A stretch of DNA of 64,000 bases from NCEH01 sp002257205 (GTDB taxonomy: Bacteria; Pseudomonadota; Alphaproteobacteria; Rhizobiales; Xanthobacteraceae), in NCBI RefSeq assembly GCF_043195105.1, contig NZ_JBAFWO010000011.1; one strand, 5' to 3'. A program made the translations under genes and the position numbers. Shown here in pieces: positions 26,277 through 35,956 of this stretch; position 1 is the first letter of the stretch; every line of letters begins with the position of its first letter. A model generated the notes under the pieces. It was not told the DNA's origin. It saw only the letters and a program-made list of their open reading frames with translations, and did no database searches.

Positions 26277-27386
26277 TCAGGGCAGTTGCGACAGGGTCGC
26301 CGGGCCGGGGCCGGGGGTGATCAGCGTCGGCCATTGCTTGGAGCCGAACGGCACCAGGGGCGGCAGGAACGGCGTCATGCCGCGCTTGGTGGCGTCGGCG
26401 ATGATGGCATCGCGCGCATCGCCGCCCATCAGCTCGTAATCCATCACCGCATTATTGCCGAAGAACAGGCCGCCCACGGTGCGATCCGCGATGATGCGGG
26501 TCAGCGAGCCCAGCATGTCTTCCGGCGTGGTGGTGAAGGAGACGGTCTCGATCAGGATCAGGCGCGAATTGATCGCCTCCGGGCCGAAGAATTGGGCGAG
26601 CACGCTGTAGAGGATGTTGTTCTGCCGGGCCACATAGATGGTGTTGCTGGCGGCATAGGTCTTGTCCCAGTCCGGGCCGAGCATGGCCTTCCATTCGGCG
26701 ACAACGCCCATCCAATGGGCAACCTGCGTCTGCGCGGCCCAGGCGATGCTCTTCTTCAGCTGCGGCCCCTGCTTCTTGGTGAAGGCGGCCAAGGCATCGA
26801 AGGTGATCACGCCCTTCTTCAGGCTCTCGTCCATGAAGGCGATATTGTCCTTGAGGATCTGCGCGTTGTTGGGGCGCCATTCCGCGGGCATGGTGGTCTT
26901 GTCGAGGCTGTCCAGCGCCGCCTGCATCTGCGCGCGGAACGCGGTCATGGGCGACACCCAGCTGAGGTCCGTGGGCTTGTCCAGATGCGGACCAGCGAGC
27001 ACCGAGAGCACCATGGTGCTGTGGCCGATGGATTTGAGCAGCTGGTACACCTCCGGCACCGGCGGCGCCTCCAGGCGCGGCTGGCCCGGCCGATACAGCA
27101 GGAAACGCCCGCCGGCCCCGGAGAACAGTGCCAGGATCACGGGATGCTGGGCCAGGATATTCTCCGAGATGATCCGGCCGGAATCCCCATAGAGCGCGAA
27201 CATCGCGGTGTTCAGCGCCAGAACGTCCTGCTTTGCCGTCTCGGCGGCGCTGGGCGCGGCCCCGCCGACAATGATGTTCATGAAGGGCGGCGCTTCGGCG
27301 GCTAAAGCAATGCTAGAGCTTGCCCCGCCCAGCAGCGCCAGGCATGAAACCGCGAACGCCCGCAAGGGTCGCTTGTATCGTCCCAT
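26277..27386 (-). CDS. Secreted hypothetical protein upstream of hydroxylase genes
   Basis: The predicted protein has 369 residues. A signal peptide is clear (KRPLRAFAVSCLALLGGA up to IALAAEA). The ATG at 27386 follows GGGGGA closely. The mature part is largely helical, with no Cys and no recognised motif. It lies about 80 bases before the FAD-subunit gene on the same strand and may be in the same transcript. No function is assigned. A periplasmic role near the hydroxylase's substrate is only inference. Confidence 0.65.
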   Translation of the reverse strand: MGRYKRPLRAFAVSCLALLGGASSSIALAAEAPPFMNIIVGGAAPSAAETAKQDVLALNTAMFALYGDSGRIISENILAQHPVILALFSGAGGRFLLYRPGQPRLEAPPVPEVYQLLKSIGHSTMVLSVLAGPHLDKPTDLSWVSPMTAFRAQMQAALDSLDKTTMPAEWRPNNAQILKDNIAFMDESLKKGVITFDALAAFTKKQGPQLKKSIAWAAQTQVAHWMGVVAEWKAMLGPDWDKTYAASNTIYVARQNNILYSVLAQFFGPEAINSRLILIETVSFTTTPEDMLGSLTRIIADRTVGGLFFGNNAVMDYELMGGDARDAIIADATKRGMTPFLPPLVPFGSKQWPTLITPGPGPATLSQLP

Positions 27387-27868
27387 ATTCCCCCCAAGAA
27401 TTTCCGCTGAGAAAACCTCACCGCGCCACACGAAAATCAGGGCGGCGGGCCGGTATTTTTCTATTTGTATCGACAATACTAGCGTTTCACCGCGCAAATT
27501 GCACTGCGCTTTGGACAATCGCGCGAAAAATTCTTGGGGTGGGGAAGGTCCGATCGCGGCGTCTCTTGCTCCCTTCGACGCCGGTATTTGGATGACGCGT
27601 ATTCCCAGGGACGTGCGTCTGCACGACGAGACGTGAGATGCCGTGAAGCGGGCGGGCGGCGGACAGCGCTGTGGCGATCCGGCCGCACGGGAGCGCCGCA
27701 ACCCCTCTTTCCGCTCGGCGAAGTTCATCGGCCGAACGTGCGGCCGAAATGGCGGTTTCAACCGGCGGAGAGGCGCGGAGAAGGGCCACAAAACCCCTAT
27801 TCGTCCGCGCTAACCCATTGTTTCACGTGAAACATTTTTCAAGTGCCGGCGCCTGAAACGGCCTGTTT
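27387..27868. other. Intergenic stretch with extended parS element
   Basis: About 480 bases without a gene between two leftward genes. Apart from the parS site and its conserved flank (about 27722-27837) nothing else is recognised. The promoter for the leftward secreted protein should lie near 27390-27500. Confidence 0.6.
27819..27834. promoter_or_regulatory. parS: parS centromere site 1
   Basis: TGTTTCACGTGAAACA is a perfect 16-base palindrome and equals the consensus ParB-binding site of bacterial chromosomes. Chromosomal parS sites cluster near the origin. Roughly 110 bases on its left resemble the flank of the second site at 62623, in opposite orientation. Confidence 0.9.
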
Positions 27869-30800
27869 TCAAAGAAACAGGCCCGAAGCCGGGGCAAGGC
27901 GGACGATCATGTCGTTATAGTCGAAATCCGACCCCTGGTTGTAGGCGAGATCCTCGAACCCGAAGGTATTCTCGCCATACATGCGCACCTGTTCGCGCCC
28001 GCCGGGATTATTCTCGCCGATGACGAAGGTTTCCCCCGAGGGGGTGAGCAGCACCGGCGCGTAGAAGCCGGTCGTCCCCGATACCGTCCAATGGAGGGTC
28101 TGGTTGAAGGCGCCGCCGCTGGTCGCCAGCAGGCCGGGATCGAGATGGCTACGCACCGCCGAAAGATAAGCCTCGGTATCGCCCGCCGGCACCCCGCCGA
28201 CGCTCCAGTCGCCGGTCGCGGCATCCACGTCGATATGCACGAAGCCCAAGCTATTGGTGTTCGCGCTGCTGCCCGTGACCTGGACGTCGAGCGTCTCGCC
28301 ATGCTGGAGATAGACCACCGGCAGGCCGCTCATGCGCTGGCTGCCCGCGAGCACCGCCGCGTCCGCCAGGGTATTGTCGGTGGTGGCGTTGAGTTCCAGC
28401 CCTGCGACCGCGATATGCAGCCCGCCGCCCGGCGCGCTGGACACATCCACCGCCGGGGTGGGGTTGAGCACATGATCCCCGGTCAGGACCGCGAAGCGCA
28501 ATTGCTCCCCCACCCCGAGCCAGACCGATTGCCCGCCCTTGAGCAGGTTCACCCCATGGTCGTCGGGCGCGGCGCCGACCCGCGCGAGGATTGCATCCTC
28601 GAGCGTCACGGCGCCCCCCACCGTGCCGTCGCGGCCGATCAGCTGGCCGGTCGCGTCCACGGCATAGAGCAGCAGCGTGGCGCCGGTCGCCTGGGCCGCC
28701 TGCAGCACGTCGAGCCGCACCCAATTGCCCGCCGTGCCGCCGGCCGCCACCAGCGAGAGCCCGCCATTGCCCGCCGCCTGAAGCGCCAGATCGGCCACGT
28801 TGACGGTGAGGGTCAGCGGGCTGGAGACCGGGCCGAGCGGCGTCGCAAAGCCGGTGTCGGAGGCGGAATATTCATGCATCGTAACGGCATAAGTTCCATT
28901 GCCGAACTGCTGCATGGCGGAGGTGACCCACTGGCCGTCGATGTCCGCGACCGCCGTGACCGGTTGCGGCCCGCTCACCCCCTGCCCGGCGAAGCTGATC
29001 TGCGCCACGTTGAGCGCACCGATCTTATTGGTATAGCCGGACACCCAGGAGGGGGTGCCGGTCGCCGAATTCAATCCCGTCCAGCCGAACGCCACCTCCG
29101 CGTCGCCGACCGTGATGGTGTTGGTGACCTGGCTCGCCTGGTTCGCCACCGCCGTGAAGACATCCCCCGCCAGTGTCCCCGCCACCGGGGCATTGGGCGC
29201 CGGCAAGGTGGCGATGAAGTTCGTATTGGTGTTCGGCACCAGCAGCGAAGGATCGAGCGTCGTGGTGCCGCTATAGGCGAAGCTGAGGGTGAAGGTGGGA
29301 ATGGTCTGGGCGCCGGTCGACGGCGGCGTAACCAGCGCCAACCCGTCGACGGCGAGGCTGCCCTCTTGCCCGACATAGTCCGGATTGAGGAATTGCGAGC
29401 CCGACATGGTCGTATAGAGATTGAACGTCTTCTGCGCGTCGCCCTCGCCCACCAGCAGCTGATACCAGGCAACCCCATCGGCGGCCTTGGGAATCTGGTT
29501 GATCAGGATGCTGCCTTCGGGCTGGGAAGACCCCGCCTGCGGGCTCGCGGAATAGGTGCCGGTGGCGGAATCGTAGGCGAGATTCCAATTCTGCCAAAGG
29601 GTTGACCCGGCCGGCGGGGTGATCGTCACTTCCTGCCACTGGGGAATGGAATTGCTTTCGCCGGCATAGAATCTGAGCGTGATGGGCGTGCCGTCCGCCA
29701 GCACCATGTTCTGGTTGGCGAACGACATCACGATATTGGTGCCGTCGCCCACCCACACCGGCTCGGCATAGCCCCCCTGCCCCGGCGCGATATAATTATA
29801 GATGACCGGCGGAATATAGCCCTGCGGCTGCTCGCCATCATCGTACAGGGTCAGGTTGATGGTGGAGACGTTGGCGCCCAGCGCGGGATCATAGACCGAG
29901 ATCAGCGGCCCGCCGACGCTGTACTGCTTCATCAGATTGTCGGAATAGCCGGACCCGTAGGAATTGGAGTTGAAGTAATAAATCTCCGAATAGGGGTCCA
30001 TATAGGTCGGCGTCACCCCGCTCGTGAGGTTCTTTCCGAAGGCGTAGGTCGGGTCCCAGTTCCAGTTGGAATTGAGATCGATGGGGGCGGTGATCCCGGA
30101 ATTATAGGATTGGCCGGTGGTATTGTAGAATCCGGCGGTGAACCCGGTGAGGAATTGGGTGAGAACCTCGCCCCACTGGTTGTTCTCACCGGTATTCATC
30201 TCCGGCGAGGGGTCGCCATATATCTGATAGGGCGTGGCATCGGTCTGGTTGGTATAGATCTCGACCGAGCCTAGGGTCGAATAGATGCTGTTTTCCAGGT
30301 TCTCGGGCGAGATCTTGATATAGCCCTGGATCTGGCTGCTGGCGTCCGGCGCGAGCCAGAAATTCGTGCCGTCCCATTGCAGGGAATAGGAGAAGAAGCC
30401 GGCATTGTGCCAATTGCCGTTAGCATCCGGCGCGCCGTTGAAGAAGCCGGCGACGGAAATCGGCTGGTTCGCGACACTGGTTTCAAGGCTCGTGACGTAG
30501 CCGTTCCAGTCGGACGCGCTGAAGCTGTTGGGCGCGTTCACGCTGACCGCCTGGGACGGCGAAATGCCGGCGCGAGGGTCGCCCTGCAACGGCCCGCTGG
30601 TATAGTTGTAAACGTAGGTGTTGCTGGAATTGATATCGGCGATGGCCTGGAACAGGCTGGTGCCGGTGATGCCATAGCCGCGGGTATCGGTGGTCGCGCT
30701 CCCGCCGGTGCCATAGGTGACGGCGAGCTGCATCGGCAGGCCGAAGCCTTCCACCGAGGTCAGGTTGCCCACGTCCCCCGGCTGGTCCTTCAGCGTCACC

Positions 30801-31108
30801 TCGAAGCTGTCGTAGCGGAAATCATAGGCCGCAGCGCTGTTCCAGGAGATGTCCTGCTCACCCGTGATGAGCGTCTGAAGATTGTTCGGCTGGGAGGGAT
30901 CCTGGCTTTGAACCAGAAAATAGATTTTGCCGCTGTTATAGGGCTCCGGCAAAACGATGGCGCTGCTCGCGGTGACTGCGCCGTTCTCGACCAGGGTGGT
31001 CCATTGCGGGGCGCCGCTGGAATCGAAATAGACCGAATAGGCCCACACGCCTTGTTGCCCCAGCGTTTGTTGCAGCTGTGCGCTGAGGTCGACATTCAAA
31101 GTGGTCAT
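27869..31108 (-). CDS. Large DUF4114 protein with possible GH64-like N-terminal region
   Basis: The protein has 1079 residues, rich in Gly, Asn, Ser, Tyr and Thr, with almost no Cys or Lys, as in secreted or surface proteins. No Sec signal is seen. The C-terminal 35 residues (NTFGFEDLAYNQGSDFDYND) match the DUF4114 domain, often found in type I-secreted calcium-binding proteins. The first 550 residues contain YDFRYDSFEVTL and SVEGFGLPMQLAVTYG, which resemble the thaumatin-like beta-1,3-glucanase (GH64) fold; catalytic acids were not verified. An Ala/Gly-rich beta domain lies between. A glucan-binding or -degrading surface protein is possible. Ribosome binding site is weak. Confidence 0.6.
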   Translation of the reverse strand: MTTLNVDLSAQLQQTLGQQGVWAYSVYFDSSGAPQWTTLVENGAVTASSAIVLPEPYNSGKIYFLVQSQDPSQPNNLQTLITGEQDISWNSAAAYDFRYDSFEVTLKDQPGDVGNLTSVEGFGLPMQLAVTYGTGGSATTDTRGYGITGTSLFQAIADINSSNTYVYNYTSGPLQGDPRAGISPSQAVSVNAPNSFSASDWNGYVTSLETSVANQPISVAGFFNGAPDANGNWHNAGFFSYSLQWDGTNFWLAPDASSQIQGYIKISPENLENSIYSTLGSVEIYTNQTDATPYQIYGDPSPEMNTGENNQWGEVLTQFLTGFTAGFYNTTGQSYNSGITAPIDLNSNWNWDPTYAFGKNLTSGVTPTYMDPYSEIYYFNSNSYGSGYSDNLMKQYSVGGPLISVYDPALGANVSTINLTLYDDGEQPQGYIPPVIYNYIAPGQGGYAEPVWVGDGTNIVMSFANQNMVLADGTPITLRFYAGESNSIPQWQEVTITPPAGSTLWQNWNLAYDSATGTYSASPQAGSSQPEGSILINQIPKAADGVAWYQLLVGEGDAQKTFNLYTTMSGSQFLNPDYVGQEGSLAVDGLALVTPPSTGAQTIPTFTLSFAYSGTTTLDPSLLVPNTNTNFIATLPAPNAPVAGTLAGDVFTAVANQASQVTNTITVGDAEVAFGWTGLNSATGTPSWVSGYTNKIGALNVAQISFAGQGVSGPQPVTAVADIDGQWVTSAMQQFGNGTYAVTMHEYSASDTGFATPLGPVSSPLTLTVNVADLALQAAGNGGLSLVAAGGTAGNWVRLDVLQAAQATGATLLLYAVDATGQLIGRDGTVGGAVTLEDAILARVGAAPDDHGVNLLKGGQSVWLGVGEQLRFAVLTGDHVLNPTPAVDVSSAPGGGLHIAVAGLELNATTDNTLADAAVLAGSQRMSGLPVVYLQHGETLDVQVTGSSANTNSLGFVHIDVDAATGDWSVGGVPAGDTEAYLSAVRSHLDPGLLATSGGAFNQTLHWTVSGTTGFYAPVLLTPSGETFVIGENNPGGREQVRMYGENTFGFEDLAYNQGSDFDYNDMIVRLAPASGLFL

Positions 31109-31285
31109 GTGGCACCGGCCGGAAAGACAATCTGGTGCTATATAGCCACGGGGCCTGAGCTCTGATCAATGCCCGTCGGACGTTGCGGCAGGATTGTTTT
31201 ATCGCCCTAGCAGACCCTAATACCAGCCGCGCGCATGGGCTCGCCAGGCGCGCGGAAAATCCAGGAGCCGCCGCCCCCCGCCGCT

Positions 31286-32467
31286 TCAGGCCGCGGACGC
31301 AGCGTGGGCGTGGCGCAGGAAGAAGCGGACCATCTCGCGGCTGGCGTCGGGGCCGCGTGGATCGGTGAAGCTGCCTTTTGTGCTGCCGCCGGACCACGCA
31401 TGGCCAAGGCCGTGCAGCACCCAATGTTCCAGTGCCACGCGGCCGCGCGGATCGGTCAGGATGGTGCGGCTGTAGCTGGTGCCGTCCGGGCTCGTGCCCT
31501 TTGTCACCGCCTCGTCCAGCTCGGCACCGCCGCGCGACTGGATCACCACGTGGTCGCCATTGACGGGATGGACGGTGTTGTCCCGGTCGCCATGGAATAC
31601 GATGGTCGGCACGATGCCGTTGCCGTCGCGCGCGCCCTGGGTGCGGGCGACGAACGGCACGGCGCTGCCCTGGCGCATGGCCATGAAGGCCGACGACATA
31701 TCGCTCGCCGCCCCGCACGCCAGCCCGGAATGCACGCCGATGGCCGAATAAAGATCGGGATAGGTGGTGCCCATGATGGCCGCCACCGCGCCGCCGGCGG
31801 AAAGGCCGGCCACATAGATCCGGCCGGGCGCCACCTCGTATTGCTGCATCACCTGGCGGGTGATGCCGGCGATCAGCGATGGCTCGCCCTGCCCGCGCTT
31901 CTGGTCCGCCGTATTGAACCAGTTCCAGCATTTCGAAGCGTTGGCGGATTGCACCTGCGCGGGATAGGCCACCAACAGGCCGTGCTCCTCGGCGATTTCG
32001 TTCATCCGCGTGCCGGCGGCGAAATCGTCCGGAGACTGGGTGCAGCCGTGCAGCATGACGATCAGCGGCAGGCGCTGCCCGCGATACAGGGTGGGCACAT
32101 AAAGCTTGTAGCTGCGGCTGCCGGCGGCATTGGAATAGAGATGCTCGTCGAACGTCCCTTCTTTCTCCGACGGGGCGGATGGCGCGTCCGGGGAAAGCAG
32201 GCCGCGCAAGGCCTCGGGTAGATAATCGGCCACCGATTTCCCGGTGTGCGCGCCAGAAGAGGCGTCGAACGGCAGGGACCATGCGCCGCCGTTACGCGGC
32301 GGGGAGAGGTCGATCCCCTCGCGCCCCGGGCCGGACGCGCCGGTTGGCGCGGGCCGCGCATGCCCCTCGGCGATGGCGCCGCGCAGAATGGCCATGGCCT
32401 CTTCCAGCCGCCCTTCCCGGGTCAGCCGCGTGGCCTCCAGCATGTCGATCTTGGTGGGCATATGCAT
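31286..32467 (-). CDS. PHB depolymerase-family esterase (LpqC-type)
   Basis: The protein has 393 residues. The alpha/beta-hydrolase core starts near 115, with the oxyanion motif VMLHGCTQSPDDFA, nucleophile GLSAGGAVAAIM, Asp in FHGDRDNTVHP and His in GLGHAWSGG. An N-terminal helical segment of 40 residues (TRLTREGRLEEAMAILRGAI) and a Pro/Gly-rich linker precede it. Part of the linker is encoded by REP-like sequence (32300-32313). The start at 32467 has AGGA upstream; 32461 is an alternative. The family cleaves short polyester or aryl esters. An RHH regulator lies upstream on the same strand. Confidence 0.85.
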   Translation of the reverse strand: MHMPTKIDMLEATRLTREGRLEEAMAILRGAIAEGHARPAPTGASGPGREGIDLSPPRNGGAWSLPFDASSGAHTGKSVADYLPEALRGLLSPDAPSAPSEKEGTFDEHLYSNAAGSRSYKLYVPTLYRGQRLPLIVMLHGCTQSPDDFAAGTRMNEIAEEHGLLVAYPAQVQSANASKCWNWFNTADQKRGQGEPSLIAGITRQVMQQYEVAPGRIYVAGLSAGGAVAAIMGTTYPDLYSAIGVHSGLACGAASDMSSAFMAMRQGSAVPFVARTQGARDGNGIVPTIVFHGDRDNTVHPVNGDHVVIQSRGGAELDEAVTKGTSPDGTSYSRTILTDPRGRVALEHWVLHGLGHAWSGGSTKGSFTDPRGPDASREMVRFFLRHAHAASAA

Positions 32468-32574
32468 TGAAAACGTCCTGGACTGAAAGGCTTCCGACAC
32501 GCGCGGAGCGCCTTCCTGTTGGAAGCAAGAGACGGCCCAGGCTTGCGCGCGGGCAAAAAGGGGAGCGGAACCGA

Positions 32575-33003
32575 TCAGCGCATGCGGTCGCTCAGCGCCG
32601 CCTTCACCGCCGGGCTGGCCTGGAGGGCACCGAGGATATGGAGGGAGGAAATGGTCCCGCGCGCCAGTTCCGGCGGCACGTCGGGCGCGATCACGGCGAG
32701 CCCCAGCACCTGGATGTCCAGCCGCTCGCCGGCGGCTTGCACGCTTTCCAGATCCTGGCGGCTGAAGTGGCGCAGGCCGAGGTCGAGCTGATTGCGCACC
32801 ACCGACTTCTGCACCGTCTCGGCATGGCGATCCAATTGGTTGCGGATCGCGGTGCGGATGAAATCGGTCCGGTTGGAATAGAAATTCTCCTGCACCAGCA
32901 GGTCGATATGACCCAAGTCCACGAAGCCGAGATTGATCGTGATCTTCTCGGTGTCCGGCGCCTTGGGCCGAATGTCCTTGGCCAGCATCGTCATGGCAAC
33001 CAT
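32575..33003 (-). CDS. CopG-like ribbon-helix-helix regulator
   Basis: The protein has 142 residues. The N-terminal RHH fold is KITINLGFVDLGHIDLLVQE followed by FYSNRTDFIRTAIRNQL. The C-terminal 80 residues are helical and not recognised. Two further Met codons (33003 minus 9 and minus 15 bases) are possible starts. It lies upstream of the esterase on the same strand with about 110 bases between, and probably regulates it. Confidence 0.75.
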   Translation of the reverse strand: MVAMTMLAKDIRPKAPDTEKITINLGFVDLGHIDLLVQENFYSNRTDFIRTAIRNQLDRHAETVQKSVVRNQLDLGLRHFSRQDLESVQAAGERLDIQVLGLAVIAPDVPPELARGTISSLHILGALQASPAVKAALSDRMR

Positions 33004-33117
33004 CCCTACACCATCCAGCTGGATGGCAGATGGGACCTCTCTTGCTGCATCGCAATAGCAAATGCCATGGAAAATGATGCGACGCAGCAGATATTTTCGC
33101 GCGCCTAACGCCCCCGC

Positions 33118-34497
33118 TCAAGGCGCCGGCTTCAGATCTCCGATCAATGTGGGAATGAGTTCCGACACGGTGGGATGGATCGGCACGGCCCATTGCAGGA
33201 CGTCGTAGGGCTGGTCGGCGTTCATCATGTCGAGAATGCCGTGGATCGCCTCGTCGCCCGACGTGCCGAGGATGGCCGCGCCGAGAATACGTTTGGTCTG
33301 CGCATCGGCGACCATCTTCATGAAGCCGATGGTCTCGCCCTTTTCCACCGCGCGCCCGACCCGCGCCATGGGCCGGGACGAGACCAGGAGCGGCCGGCCG
33401 CTCGCGCGCGCCTGTGCCTCACTCATCCCCACGCGGCCCAAGGGCGGGTCGGTATAAAGGGCATAGGCGGGAATACGAGCCGACAGCCGACGATCCGCGC
33501 CGTCCAGCAGGTTGGCGGCGATGATCTCGAAATCATTGTAGGCCGTATGGGTGAAGGCGCCGCGCCCGTTGCAATCGCCCATCGCCCAGACCCCGCTCAC
33601 ATTGGTCTGCAAGGCATCGTCGACTGGGATATAGCCGCGCGCGTCCCGCGCGATGCCCGCCGCATCAAGCCCGAGGTCGCCCGTATTGGGTACCCGGCCG
33701 ATGGCGACCAGCACATGGCTCGCCTCCAGCTCCGGCGGCCCGCCATCCCCTTCCGCGCGCACCTGCACGGTCTCGCCCGCCTTGGCGAAGCTCAGAGCGG
33801 CGATGCCGGTGCGCACGTTGATCCCCTCGGCCGCGAGGAAGCGCGCGATTTCCGCGGAGATGTCCTCGTCCTCACGGGCGACCAGGCGCGGCCCCTTCTC
33901 CAGCACCGTGACTTCGGCGCCGAAGCGTCGGAAGGCCTGGGCGAATTCGAGCCCGATATAGCTGCCGCCCACCACCACCAGATGGTGCGGCACCACATCG
34001 AGATCGAGCATGCTGGTGTTGGTGAGATAATCGATGTCGGCAAGCCCCGGCATGTCGGGCACCAGGGCGCGGCCGCCGACATTGATGAAGACGCGGGGCG
34101 CGCAGAGGAGATCTTCGCCGACCCGAACGGCGGTCGCGCTCTCGAACCGGGCATGGCCGTGGAACAGGGTGAGGCCCGCCATGGCCTCCATCCAGGCCGT
34201 GAGGCCGTTGCGCGCGTTCATCGTCACCTGATGGGCGCGGGCATGGACGCGCGTCATGTCGATGCCCACCGCGCCCGGCACGATCACGCCGAAATCCGCC
34301 GCGCGGCGGGCCATGTGGGCGGCATAGGCGCTCGCCACCAGGGCCTTGGTGGGCATGCACCCGGTGTTGACGCAGGTGCCGCCGATGAGATGCCGCTCGA
34401 TGAGCGCCACCTTCATGCCCGCCCCGGTCAGGCGGCCCGCGAGCGGCGGACCGGCCTGTCCGGCGCCGATGATGATGGCATCGAAGGTCTGGTTCAT
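33118..34497 (-). CDS. FAD-dependent pyridine nucleotide-disulfide oxidoreductase, class I
   Basis: The protein has 459 residues. FAD motif IIIGAGQAGPPLAGRL, redox-active disulfide GGTCVNTGCMPTK, NAD(P) motif VVVGGSYIGLEFAQ, second FAD motif VWAMGDCNGR, and the C-terminal His-Glu-type dimer motif HPTVSELIPT. It resembles mercuric reductase and dihydrolipoamide dehydrogenase, but it lacks the N-terminal metal-binding domain and the C-terminal Cys pair of MerA. It also sits away from any 2-oxoacid dehydrogenase. The exact substrate is open. Its start overlaps the stop of the DUF4126 gene (ATGA at 34494-34497). Confidence 0.85.
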   Translation of the reverse strand: MNQTFDAIIIGAGQAGPPLAGRLTGAGMKVALIERHLIGGTCVNTGCMPTKALVASAYAAHMARRAADFGVIVPGAVGIDMTRVHARAHQVTMNARNGLTAWMEAMAGLTLFHGHARFESATAVRVGEDLLCAPRVFINVGGRALVPDMPGLADIDYLTNTSMLDLDVVPHHLVVVGGSYIGLEFAQAFRRFGAEVTVLEKGPRLVAREDEDISAEIARFLAAEGINVRTGIAALSFAKAGETVQVRAEGDGGPPELEASHVLVAIGRVPNTGDLGLDAAGIARDARGYIPVDDALQTNVSGVWAMGDCNGRGAFTHTAYNDFEIIAANLLDGADRRLSARIPAYALYTDPPLGRVGMSEAQARASGRPLLVSSRPMARVGRAVEKGETIGFMKMVADAQTKRILGAAILGTSGDEAIHGILDMMNADQPYDVLQWAVPIHPTVSELIPTLIGDLKPAP

Positions 34498-34958
34498 CGC
34501 AAGCTCCCGAGGATCAGCAGGGCACCGAAGACAGCGATCGCATCCTCGATCAAAGCGGCGGGAAGGTCACGACCGAACCGCGCGGCAAGGCGCGTCCGCA
34601 CCGCCGCGCCACCTAACGTGCCGATGACCGCGCCCGCAATGCCCAGGGCGACGCCGACAAAGACCAGTCCGGCGGGGGTCGCAAGCGCCGCGCCGCACAC
34701 GGCACCGCTGACGATGCGGGCGCCGAACTGCATGGGCACCTTGCGGCTCGGGGTGAAGGGCAGCTTGTCCGCCACCAATTCACCGAGGGCGAAGATCGTC
34801 AGCACCCAGACCGCCACGGTGGAGCCGAGAAAGGACAGCCAGGAGCCGTCGAGCGAAAGCGCGCCGGGCGCGGCCGCCCAACTGACCATCGCCAGCGGCG
34901 TCATGGTGCGTAATCCGCACAGGATCCCTGTCAAAAGCGCCAGCAGAAGCAGTGTCAT
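34494..34958 (-). CDS. DUF4126-family membrane protein
   Basis: The protein has 154 residues and four to five hydrophobic helices. GLRTMTPLAMVSWAA is the family signature. The start at 34958 is chosen at the first hydrophobic Met; longer frames add only unlikely residues. It precedes and overlaps the disulfide oxidoreductase gene, so it is co-transcribed. Function of the family is unknown. Confidence 0.78.
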   Translation of the reverse strand: MTLLLLALLTGILCGLRTMTPLAMVSWAAAPGALSLDGSWLSFLGSTVAVWVLTIFALGELVADKLPFTPSRKVPMQFGARIVSGAVCGAALATPAGLVFVGVALGIAGAVIGTLGGAAVRTRLAARFGRDLPAALIEDAIAVFGALLILGSLR

Positions 34959-35119
34959 AGGGGAAACCCTCACGTGCTGCGATGAAATGGGAGGCAGGCA
35001 CCGAACATGCCGCCGGGCCTTGCTGCCGCACCCTCGGCTGCGAAGCCCGTGAAAAACAAACACGCGTGCGTATCGGTAAAGTCGTAGCCCTGCGAGCGCG
35101 AAGAGCGTATAGTATTTTC

Positions 35120-35371
35120 ATGTCAATTCATAAATTTTCACTCGGCGACCACGTCGAGCTTTCCATTGGTCCGTTTTACCGGGCTACAGCGGGCGCATAC
35201 GATATCGTTGCGCTGATGCCTTTCGAACGAGGGGAATGCTCGTACCGCGTGCGCGCCTCGGCCGAAAAGCATGAGCGCGTGGTTCTCGAAAGCGACCTCC
35301 GCCTCATTCCCCGCCCTGAAGGCATGCCAGTACAGATGCCGAGCATCGCAATCGGCAAGAAGCGCGCCTGA
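35120..35371 (+). CDS. Small conserved hypothetical protein
   Basis: The protein has 83 residues. It starts FSLGDHVELSIGPF and contains YRVRASAEKHERVVLESDL. The GDxV opening and short strands suggest an SH3-like beta-barrel. Similar proteins seem frequent in rhizobia, but this is from memory. A strong intrinsic terminator follows the stop codon directly, so it is a single-gene transcript. Confidence 0.65.
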   Translation: MSIHKFSLGDHVELSIGPFYRATAGAYDIVALMPFERGECSYRVRASAEKHERVVLESDLRLIPRPEGMPVQMPSIAIGKKRA

Positions 35372-35374
35372 CGG

Positions 35375-35399
35375 ACGCGCCTGAGGCGCGTTTCGTTTT
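35375..35399 (+). terminator. Rho-independent terminator after the small protein gene
   Basis: Stem ACGCGCC / GGCGCGT with a three-base loop (TGA), followed by TTCGTTTT. It starts four bases after the stop codon. Confidence 0.75.
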
Positions 35400-35584
35400 C
35401 CACCTTTCTTTCCTTGGATGCACCACCCGCCACGGCTTCGCCGTGCGCGGGTGCTTGCCGTGTCCTGTCGCATTTTGCTCCGGCGTTTCCACATGGGAAT
35501 GCGAAGAAGTTCCAGTTTTAATTCCGGGCGCCTGTCGGCTGAGGGTAAGCTTGCCCGTCTTAGACAGGACGAGGACGCTGCCCG

Positions 35585-35956
35585 ATGCTCTATGCCATTC
35601 TTTGCTATCATTCCGAGGATGTCGTCTGTTCCTGGTCCAAGGAGGAGGATGACGCCGTCATGGCCAAGCTCATGACGGTGCATGAGAAACTGGAAAGGGA
35701 CGGCCGGCTGGGACCGGTGGCGCGGCTGCTGCCCACCACGGCCGCCACCACGCTGCGCAAGGACCAGGACCCGCCTCTCGTGATCGACGGGCCGTTCGCC
35801 GAAACCAAGGAGCAGCTGCTCGGCTTCTATGTGGTCGAGTTCGACACGCTGGAAGAAGCGCTCGATGCCGCGCGCGATCTCGGCCGCGCCAATCCCGGCG
35901 GTGCCTATGAGATCCGCCCCATCGCCTTGTTCCATCCCGGAAGTGTCGGTCCATGA
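35585..35956 (+). CDS. YCII-related (DGPF-domain) protein
   Basis: The protein has 123 residues: MLYAILCYHSED, then VIDGPFAETKEQLLGFYVVE with the DGPF motif. GAGGA precedes the ATG. It is a small ferredoxin-like-fold protein that almost always accompanies ECF sigma factors of the ECF42 type. Its stop overlaps the start of the sigma gene (ATGA). Confidence 0.9.
   Translation: MLYAILCYHSEDVVCSWSKEEDDAVMAKLMTVHEKLERDGRLGPVARLLPTTAATTLRKDQDPPLVIDGPFAETKEQLLGFYVVEFDTLEEALDAARDLGRANPGGAYEIRPIALFHPGSVGP

Noticed and set aside
33118..34497. Mercuric reductase (MerA)
   Set aside because: It lacks the N-terminal metal-binding domain, the C-terminal Cys pair and any mer neighbours.
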